Below, piece by piece: positions 58,279-64,000 of a stretch of DNA of 64,000 nt. Under the pieces are notes generated by a model. The model did not search any database. It saw only the letters and a program-made list of their open reading frames with translations, and had not been told where the DNA came from. The position numbers and the translations under genes were made by a program. The DNA is from Mycobacteriales bacterium (lineage in GTDB: Bacteria; Actinomycetota; Actinomycetes; Mycobacteriales; SCTD01): NCBI GenBank assembly GCA_030697205.1, contig JAUYQP010000041.1:1-64000 (forward strand). The letters are read 5' to 3'. The first letter of the stretch is position 1. Each line of letters starts with the position of its first letter.

Positions 58279-59019
58279 CTAGGTCAGCAGAGGCAGCCAT
58301 TCGGACAGGTCCGCCCGGTCGCCGCGCACCCGCGCGCTGCCGTTGCGGACGGCGGCGCCCCAGGTCGTCCGGCCGGTCGCGAGGTCGAGCCAGGCGACGG
58401 GGTCGACCTCGACGGTGTTCGGCGGGGTGCCGCGCGTGTGACGGTTCTGACCGGGCTGGCCCTCGACGACCTGCACCGCGGTGTACGGCGGGATCCGCAG
58501 CTCGACCGCGTGTCCCGGCGCGCGCTCCTGGAGCACCTCGACGAGGAGCTTGACGGCGTAGCGCTTGGCGACCGGGTCGGCCTCCACCCCGAGGTCGAGG
58601 CCGTGCACGACGCCCTCCACCAGCCGGAAGCGCAGCGCGTCGAGCAGGGTGTGGGTACCGGTGCGCTGCTGCACCAGCCGGGTCGGGGGCTGCCCGTCGA
58701 GGGCTTCTCGCGCTGCGGCCACGGCGCCCGCGAGGTCGGGCGAGGTCGCGCGGGCCTGCTCGTCGACCAGCGCCGCGAGACCGGGCAGCGCGGCCGCCCA
58801 CTGGGTGACGCCGGTCGGCGGCGACCCCGGCGCGGGCTGCTCCAGCAGGGTCGCGAGCCCCGCCGTGGTCGCGGTGAGGTGCGCCTCGACCTCGCGGACG
58901 GTCCAGCCCGCGACCCTGCTGTCGGCGGCGGGGTCGAGGCCCGGCAGGGCAGCGAGCAGCCGGCCCCACTGCGCGTCGAGCGCGCGTCGCACCCCGTCGT
59001 ACTCCTGCTCCCTGGCCAC
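58279..59019 (-). CDS. Mycothiol-dependent maleylpyruvate isomerase-family protein
   Basis: A 246-residue protein with the DinB-like MDMPI N-domain (LLAALPGLDPAADSRVAGWTVREVEAHLTATTAGLATLL, metal His) and a C-terminal SCP2-like domain (NTVEVDPVAWLDLATGR). Members use mycothiol in isomerisation or conjugation; the substrate is unknown. The GTG at 59019 lies 6 nt after TAGCGT, again a leaderless layout. It is divergent from the sigma-factor gene. Confidence 0.87.
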   Translation of the reverse strand: MAREQEYDGVRRALDAQWGRLLAALPGLDPAADSRVAGWTVREVEAHLTATTAGLATLLEQPAPGSPPTGVTQWAAALPGLAALVDEQARATSPDLAGAVAAAREALDGQPPTRLVQQRTGTHTLLDALRFRLVEGVVHGLDLGVEADPVAKRYAVKLLVEVLQERAPGHAVELRIPPYTAVQVVEGQPGQNRHTRGTPPNTVEVDPVAWLDLATGRTTWGAAVRNGSARVRGDRADLSEWLPLLT

Positions 59020-59051
59020 GGTCCGACGCTATCTCCAGTGCGCCTGACCCG

Positions 59052-59633
59052 GTGCCGAGGACAGTGGGTGACGTGGAGCTCGACGAGGCGGTGACGAAGG
59101 CGCGCGGCGGAGACGTCCGCGCCTTCGAGCTGCTCTACGCCGACGTCGCGCCCCGGCTGCTGCGCTTCCTCACCGCACGGGTCGGCGACGAGGCTCCCGA
59201 CGTCGCGTCGGAGACGTGGCTGCAGGTGACGCGGGACCTCGGCCGCTTCCGCGGTGACGCCGACGACTTCCGGGGATGGGTCGTCGGGATCGGCCGCCAC
59301 CGCGCGTTGGACCACCTGCGGGCCCGTGGCCGGCGCCCCAGCGACGCATGGGACCCGTCGCTGCTCCCGGAGGGACAGGTGACCGACGCGGCGGAGGACG
59401 CCGAGCAGGCGATCGCGACGCGGCGCGCGCTGGCGCTCATCGCCACGCTGCCCGCCGACCAGGCCGAGGCGGTGCTGCTGCGCGTCGTCGTGGGCCTCGA
59501 CGCACCTGCCGCCGCGAAGGTCCTGGGCAAGCGCGCGGGGGCGGTGCGGATGGCGACATCACGCGGGCTGGCGCGCTTGGCACAGGTCCTCGAGGAGCAG
59601 GGTGTGACACATCCGGGACCCACGGCGCTGTAG
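59052..59633 (+). CDS. RNA polymerase sigma factor, ECF type
   Basis: A 193-residue sigma-70 family protein. Region 2 reads FELLYADVAPRLLRFLTARVGDEAPDVASETWLQVTRDLGRFRGDADDFRGWVVGIGRHRALDHLR. Region 4 reads LALIATLPADQAEAVLLRVVVGLDAPAAAKVLGKRAGAVRMATSRGLARLAQ. GTG codons at 59052, 59064 and 59073 are possible starts. The membrane protein starting 7 nt downstream is the likely anti-sigma partner or target. Confidence 0.9.
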   Translation: MPRTVGDVELDEAVTKARGGDVRAFELLYADVAPRLLRFLTARVGDEAPDVASETWLQVTRDLGRFRGDADDFRGWVVGIGRHRALDHLRARGRRPSDAWDPSLLPEGQVTDAAEDAEQAIATRRALALIATLPADQAEAVLLRVVVGLDAPAAAKVLGKRAGAVRMATSRGLARLAQVLEEQGVTHPGPTAL

Positions 59634-59640
59634 GGGCGAG

Positions 59641-60333
59641 ATGACCTTCCACCGAGCACCAGACGAGCCCCTCGCCGAGGAGGGCACCGCGCTGCACGCG
59701 CTGCTGTCCGACGCTGCCGCGCCCGCGCGGTCCGACGAGCTCGTCGGGATGTCCCAGGCCGTGACCTGGTTCGCCGCAGAGACCCCCAGGAGATCCCGCA
59801 TGCCCGCGTTCCTCGCCGTTCTCGTGGCCACCAAGACCGCCCTCGCGGCCACTGCTGCGACCGCCGCCGTCGGCGCCGTCACCCTCGCCGGTGCGACCGG
59901 CACGCTGCCCGACCCGGCCCAGGAGGTCGCCCACAGCGCCTTCGGTGCCCCCGCTGCCGAGAAGGCTGAGAAGGCTGACAAGACCGAGAAGGCCGACGAG
60001 GTCGAGACCGTCGAGGCCACGCCGTCCGCGAGCCCGTCGCCGAACCTCGTCGGCCTGTGCCGCGCCTACACCTCAGGCGTGAAGGACAGCAGTGGCAAGG
60101 CCCTGGAGAACCCCGCCTTCACCGTGCTCATCACGGCTGCCGGTGGCGCCGAGGGCGTCGACGCCTTCTGCGTGACGACGCTGGCTGCGGCCCCCGGCAA
60201 GCCGGCCGACGCAGGGAAGCCCTCCGACGCCGGCAAGCCATCGGACGCGGGCAAGCCCACGGACGCCGGCAAGCCCGCCGAGACCGGCAAGCCCACCGAC
60301 GCCGGCAAGCCCGCGGAGACCGGCCGCCCGTAA
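59641..60333 (+). CDS. Membrane protein with GKPxDA repeats, sigma-factor partner
   Basis: A 230-residue protein co-transcribed with the sigma factor. The N-terminal 55 residues are cytoplasmic and could bind sigma. One membrane segment follows (about 55-85), then a Lys/Glu-rich stalk (EKAEKADKTEKADE), a short Cys-containing domain (VGLCRAYTSG..., GVDAFCVTT) and about eight 6-residue repeats GKPxDA/GKPxET, each 18 bp in DNA (about 60196-60330). An anti-sigma role is inferred from position only; no zinc-binding ASD motif is seen. Confidence 0.8.
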   Translation: MTFHRAPDEPLAEEGTALHALLSDAAAPARSDELVGMSQAVTWFAAETPRRSRMPAFLAVLVATKTALAATAATAAVGAVTLAGATGTLPDPAQEVAHSAFGAPAAEKAEKADKTEKADEVETVEATPSASPSPNLVGLCRAYTSGVKDSSGKALENPAFTVLITAAGGAEGVDAFCVTTLAAAPGKPADAGKPSDAGKPSDAGKPTDAGKPAETGKPTDAGKPAETGRP

Positions 60334-60344
60334 GAGCTCCCTCC

Positions 60345-60388
60345 GACGCCGCCCCGCCGCCCCTCCCCCCAGGGGCGCGCGGGGCGTC
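60345..60388. terminator. Convergent GC-rich hairpin
   Basis: GCCCCGC (60351-60357) pairs with GCGGGGC (60379-60385), with an inner GCCCCT/AGGGGC stem (60359-60364, 60371-60376) and outer GAC/GTC. It separates the sigma-partner gene from convergent purL. Confidence 0.65.
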
Positions 60389-60392
60389 GTCG

Positions 60393-62666
60393 TCAGAGCG
60401 CGGGGCCCGCCGGGGCAGTGGGGGTCGCGCCGGCCAGCGGGCCGAACAGCGCGGGCAGCGTCGATTCGTGGGCGGTGCGCAGCTCGGCGACCGGCACGGT
60501 CAGGACGTCCTGCACATCGAGGCTGTCGCCGTCGGTGACACCGAGCCGAGTGACCGGCAGCCCGCGGGCGTCGCACATCTCAGTGAAGCGCAGCTCCTCC
60601 GACCGAGGCACGCTGACGAGCGCGCGCCCGGCGGACTCGCTGAACAGCTGGACGAAGGGGCTCAGTCCGGCGGGCAGGACGACCCGCGCCCCGACGCCGT
60701 TCTTCAGGCAGGCCTCGACGAGGGCCTGCGCGAGGCCGCCGTCGGAGAGGTCGTGGGCGCTGTCGAGCATGCCGTCGCGGGAGCCGGCGATGAGCACCTC
60801 GGCGAGCAGCTTCTCGCGCGCGAGGTCGACCGTCGGCGGGGTGCCGCCGAGGTGGCGGTGCATGGCCCAGGCCCACTCGCTGCCGCCGAGCTCGTCGCGG
60901 GTGTCACCGAGCAGCAGCAGCGTCGCGCCCTCGGCCTGGAAGCCCATCGGGGTCCGCCGCGCCACGTCGTCGAACAGCCCGAGCACCCCGACGACGGGGG
61001 TGGGGTTGATCGGAGTGCCTGCGGTGGAGTTGTAGAAGCTCACGTTGCCGCCGGTGACCGGGGTCTCCAGCACGGTGCAGGCGTCGGCGAGGCCGCGGGT
61101 CGCCTCGGCGAACTGCCACATCACCTCGGGGTCCTCGGGGCTGCCGAAGTTGAGGCAGTTGGTGACCGCGATCGGCACGGCACCGGTGGCGGCGACGTTG
61201 CGGTAGGCCTCGGCGAGCGCGAGCTGCGCACCGGCGTAGGGGTCGAGGCGGGTGTAGCGGCCGTTGCCGTCGGTCGACAGCGCGACGCCGAGCCCGGTCT
61301 CCTCCGACAGCCGCACGACGCCGGCGTCCTCGGGCCAGGCGAGCACGGAGTTGCCGAGGACGACGCGGTCGTACTGCTCGGTGACCCAGCGGCGACTGCA
61401 GAGGTTGGGGCTCGCGACCATCTGCAGCAGCAGCTCGGTGGTCACCTGGGGGTACGACGGCAGCGGTGTCGCGCGCAGCGCGTCGAGGTCGGCGGGCCGC
61501 TGGATCGGCCGCTCGTAGACGGGGCCGTCGTCGGCGAGGCTGCCGGGCGGGACGTCGACAACGACCTCGCCGTGCCACAGGACCTGCAGGCGATCGCCCT
61601 CGACGACCTCACCGATGGCCGTGGCCAGCACGCCCCACTTCGCGGCGATGTCGAGCACCTGCTGGAGCTTGGCCGGCTCGACGATCGCGAGCATGCGCTC
61701 CTGCGACTCGCTGGCGAGCACCTCGTGCGGCTCCATGCTGGCCTCGCGCAGGGGCACCCGGTCGAGGTGGGCGACCATGCCTGACTTCCCCGCCGCGCTG
61801 GTCTCGGTGAGGGCGCAGGTGAGGCCCGCGCCGCCGAGGTCCTGGATGCCGTCGACGAGGTCGGCGTCGAACATCTCGAGGCACGCCTCGATGAGCAGCT
61901 TCTCCATGAAGGGGTCGCCGACCTGGACCGCGGGGCGGTTGACGGGACCGTCCTCCTCGAAGGTCGCGCTGGCGAGGACGCTCACGCCGCCGATGCCGTC
62001 GCGGCCGGTCTTGGCGCCGAGGAGGACGACGACGTTGCCGACGCCCTTGGCTGCCGACAGCTGGATCCGGTCGGCCTTGAGGACGCCGAGGCAGAGCGCG
62101 TTGACGAGCGGGTTGCCCTGGTAGCTCGGGTCGAAGACGACCTCGCCGCCGACGTTGGGCAGGCCGAGGCAGTTGCCGTAGCCGCCGATGCCCGCGACGA
62201 TGCCGCCGAAGACCCGCTTGGTGTCCGGGTGGTCGGCGTCGCCGAAGCGCAGCGGGTCCATGACGAGGATCGGGCGGGCGCCCATGGTGAGGATGTCGCG
62301 GACGATCCCGCCGATGCCGGTCGCGGCGCCCTGGTAGGGCTCGACGTAGCTCGGGTGGTTGTGGGACTCGACCTTGAAGGTGACGGCGAGGCCCTCACCG
62401 ACGTCGACGACGCCGGCGTTCTCGCCCATGCCGACGAGCATCCGGTCGCCCTTGGGGATCTGGCCGAACTGCCGCAGGTGGACCTTGGAGCTCTTGTAGG
62501 AGCAGTGCTCGCTCCACATGATCGAGTACATCGCGAGCTCGGACTGGGTGGGCCGCCGGCCGAGGACGAGGCGGATCTCGTCGTACTCCTCGGGCTTGAG
62601 GCCCAGCTCGGCGTAGGGCTGCTGCTCGTCGGGGGTGGCCTCCGCGGCCTTGACCGTGTCGGTCAC
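60393..62666 (-). CDS. purL: Phosphoribosylformylglycinamidine synthase subunit PurL
   Basis: A 757-residue small-type PurL that converts FGAR to FGAM using ammonia from Pur[81 protein letters not shown] and [13 protein letters not shown]-type motifs ([13 protein letters not shown] here) are all present. The GTG overlaps the purQ stop (GTGA). The length matches the PurS-dependent bacterial form. Confidence 0.97.
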   Translation of the reverse strand: MTDTVKAAEATPDEQQPYAELGLKPEEYDEIRLVLGRRPTQSELAMYSIMWSEHCSYKSSKVHLRQFGQIPKGDRMLVGMGENAGVVDVGEGLAVTFKVESHNHPSYVEPYQGAATGIGGIVRDILTMGARPILVMDPLRFGDADHPDTKRVFGGIVAGIGGYGNCLGLPNVGGEVVFDPSYQGNPLVNALCLGVLKADRIQLSAAKGVGNVVVLLGAKTGRDGIGGVSVLASATFEEDGPVNRPAVQVGDPFMEKLLIEACLEMFDADLVDGIQDLGGAGLTCALTETSAAGKSGMVAHLDRVPLREASMEPHEVLASESQERMLAIVEPAKLQQVLDIAAKWGVLATAIGEVVEGDRLQVLWHGEVVVDVPPGSLADDGPVYERPIQRPADLDALRATPLPSYPQVTTELLLQMVASPNLCSRRWVTEQYDRVVLGNSVLAWPEDAGVVRLSEETGLGVALSTDGNGRYTRLDPYAGAQLALAEAYRNVAATGAVPIAVTNCLNFGSPEDPEVMWQFAEATRGLADACTVLETPVTGGNVSFYNSTAGTPINPTPVVGVLGLFDDVARRTPMGFQAEGATLLLLGDTRDELGGSEWAWAMHRHLGGTPPTVDLAREKLLAEVLIAGSRDGMLDSAHDLSDGGLAQALVEACLKNGVGARVVLPAGLSPFVQLFSESAGRALVSVPRSEELRFTEMCDARGLPVTRLGVTDGDSLDVQDVLTVPVAELRTAHESTLPALFGPLAGATPTAPAGPAL

Positions 62667-63331
62667 TGGACGAGCTCCTTGAGGACGCTGGTGAAGAAGG
62701 TCAGGCCGTCGGTGCCGGGACCGGTGAGGGCCTCCACGGCGTGCTCGGGGTGCGGCATGATCCCGACGACGTTGCCGGCCTCGTTGGTGATGCCGGCGAT
62801 GTCGCGCAGGGAGCCGTTGGGGTTGCCGCCGACGTAGTAGGCGATGACGCGACCCTCGGCCTCGAGGGCGTCGAGGGTCCGCTCGTCGGCGACGTAGGCG
62901 CCCTCGCCGTTCTTGACCGGGATCGTGATGACCTGGTCCTCGTCGTAGCCGCGGGTCCAGGTCGTGGTCGCGTTGGCGATGCGCAGCTGCTGGTCGCGGT
63001 TGACGAAGTGCAGGTGCTGGTTGCGGGTCAGGGCGCCCGGCAGCAGCTGCGACTCGCACAGCACCTGGAAGCCGTTGCAGATGCCGAGGATCGGCAGGCC
63101 GCCCTTGGCTGCGTCGACGATCGTCTCCATGACGGCGGCGAAGCGGGCGATCGCGCCGCAGCGCAGGTAGTCGCCGTAGGAGAAGCCGCCGGGCAGCACC
63201 ACCGCGTCGACGTCGTGCAGGCTCGCGTCGGCGTGCCAGAGCTGGACCGCCTCCGCGCCTGCCAGCCGTGCGGCGCGCTGCGCGTCACGGTCATCGAGGC
63301 TGCCGGGGAACGTGACGACGCCGATCTTCAC
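62663..63331 (-). CDS. purQ: Phosphoribosylformylglycinamidine synthase glutaminase PurQ
   Basis: A 222-residue class I amidotransferase. [46 protein letters not shown] (catalytic Cys) and MPHPEHAVE (catalytic His-x-Glu) are clear. It supplies ammonia to PurL, with which it overlaps. The GTG start has only 30 nt to the next gene upstream; purS, normally required by this PurQL type, is not next to it. Confidence 0.97.
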   Translation of the reverse strand: MKIGVVTFPGSLDDRDAQRAARLAGAEAVQLWHADASLHDVDAVVLPGGFSYGDYLRCGAIARFAAVMETIVDAAKGGLPILGICNGFQVLCESQLLPGALTRNQHLHFVNRDQQLRIANATTTWTRGYDEDQVITIPVKNGEGAYVADERTLDALEAEGRVIAYYVGGNPNGSLRDIAGITNEAGNVVGIMPHPEHAVEALTGPGTDGLTFFTSVLKELVQ

Positions 63332-63361
63332 GACGCCAGACTACCGGCGGTCGCGGTGGGG

Positions 63362-63892
63362 TCAGACCGGTGTCGGGGCCACCCCGTCGAGCTGCTCGTC
63401 GAGGCGCCGCTCCTGGCGCTCGGCATCGCTCCACGGTCCGTTGCGCGTCACGGCGGTGCTCTCGTGCATCAGCGCGATGGGGGAGCCGGGGCGCCACGTG
63501 AGGCGCTTCTCGAGATGCACGATCGTGCCGTCGCCCGGGACGCTCTCGAACTGCACCCGGTCGACGAGGGCCCGCATCAGCTGGATGCCGCGGCCGCCCT
63601 CGGCGCTCGCGGCCGCCTCGGCGAACCCGTGCTGGGCGTGGTCGAAGCCGCTCCCGGCGTCGCGCACCTCGATGAGGCACTCCGAGCCGTTGATGCCCGC
63701 GGACACCTCGTACTCCTCGCCGTCGGCAACGTGGTCGAGCACGTTGGTGCACGCCTCGGTCAGGGCCACCTCGATGTCGGACACGACCTCGGCCGTGACG
63801 CCGAGCGAGTGCAGGGAGGTGCTCAGCACCCTGCGCACCACCGGCACCGACAGGCCGTCCCGGGGTAGCGCGAGCGTCAACTTGATCTCCAC
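63362..63892 (-). CDS. RsbW-like ATP-binding anti-sigma kinase
   Basis: A 176-residue protein with a HATPase_c_2 (Bergerat) fold: IEVALTEACTNVLDHVADGEEY (N box), VRDAGSGFD (G1), and AEGGRGIQLMRALVDRVQFES (G2). Such RsbW/SpoIIAB-type kinases bind sigma factors and phosphorylate anti-anti-sigma proteins. The last 40 residues after the fold are basic and disordered. No partner sigma or STAS gene adjoins it inside the window; the ECF sigma at 59052 is not of the type normally controlled by RsbW. Confidence 0.88.
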   Translation of the reverse strand: MEIKLTLALPRDGLSVPVVRRVLSTSLHSLGVTAEVVSDIEVALTEACTNVLDHVADGEEYEVSAGINGSECLIEVRDAGSGFDHAQHGFAEAAASAEGGRGIQLMRALVDRVQFESVPGDGTIVHLEKRLTWRPGSPIALMHESTAVTRNGPWSDAERQERRLDEQLDGVAPTPV

Positions 63893-64000
63893 ACCCCATC
63901 CCTACCCCCTGGCCCACCCCTTGACCCGCGCCGTGACCAGCCGCCAGGCCCCTCACCGCGCCCCGACCCCCCAACCCCCGCGCTGATCTTCGCCCTGTTG
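63893..64000. other. Edge of window, no gene seen
   Basis: The sequence is C-rich (CCCCTGGCCCACCCC, CCCCGACCCCC) upstream of the RsbW-like gene. CAACCCCCGCGCTGATC near the end resembles the CCCCCGC run that precedes the two palindromic elements, but the window stops before any hairpin could be confirmed. Confidence 0.4.

Noticed and set aside
60196-60331. CRISPR-like periodic repeat
   Set aside because: The 18-bp units encode GKPxDA repeats in frame; no unique spacers exist.

Overview
The window reads as a chromosomal segment of a high-GC Actinomycetota. Nearly every gene uses GC-rich third positions and GTG starts are common. It carries mycothiol synthase, a mycothiol-type maleylpyruvate isomerase, a BldC-family regulator beside a valine/leucine dehydrogenase, a DUF3073 gene and purM-purF, a neighbourhood also known from Streptomyces. 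I cannot name the genus. There is no rRNA, no phage or IS element and no CRISPR array.

Region 1 (about 1-34.7 kb) is dominated by phosphate acquisition. It holds two complete pst transporters. The first (minus strand, 13.4 to 2.3 kb) is an unusual 11-kb operon of tightly coupled genes: pstC, pstA, a membrane-tethered pstS, a 795-residue anchored surface protein, a second PstS-like protein, two related secreted proteins, a sortase-fold protein that has lost all three catalytic residues, and pstB. The second (plus strand, 19.3 to 23.4 kb) is a conventional pstS-pstC-pstA-pstB behind good PHO boxes. Around them are two PhoX-type (DUF839) proteins, two glycerophosphodiesterases, a metallophosphoesterase, an LPVTG-anchored phosphodiesterase/phosphatase and a phoD remnant without its catalytic domain. 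Within this set, behind a PHO-box-like repeat, sits a 1275-residue Pls/PosA-type synthetase (adenylation, carrier, six membrane segments, three beta-helix domains). Its hand-read specificity code resembles lysine codes. It overlaps an M1 aminopeptidase gene, and a phosphopantetheinyl transferase lies 3 kb away. The inference is a phosphate-starvation-controlled cationic poly-amino-acid system.

Inserted in region 1 are mshD (divergent from pst operon 1), a VapBC-like toxin-antitoxin pair and an arsenic island (ArsI/CadI lyase with a small CC-tailed protein, two ArsR regulators, an aquaporin-type arsenite channel and a thiol-dependent arsenate reductase).

Region 2 (34.8-45.9 kb) holds an MFS transporter, an SRPBCC protein, an MMPL exporter with its TetR regulator and a palindromic operator, a 1037-residue cyclase/STAND-ATPase/TPR protein divergent from a Crp/Fnr regulator, a PPK2 polyphosphate kinase coupled to a lipoprotein, and an EamA transporter.

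Region 3 (46-64 kb) is mostly core: tRNA-Lys, tRNA-Glu, tRNA-Asp, tRNA-Phe, bldC, a Leu/Val dehydrogenase, four tandem paralogous secreted proteins, DUF3073, purM-purF, a membrane HExxH protein, an acyl-CoA ligase, a mycothiol-dependent isomerase, an ECF-like sigma factor with a repeat-tailed membrane partner, purL-purQ (no purS beside them) and an RsbW-like kinase. Many gene pairs overlap by 4 nt (ATGA/GTGA) or as TGATG, which implies translational coupling. GC-rich hairpins close several convergent pairs.
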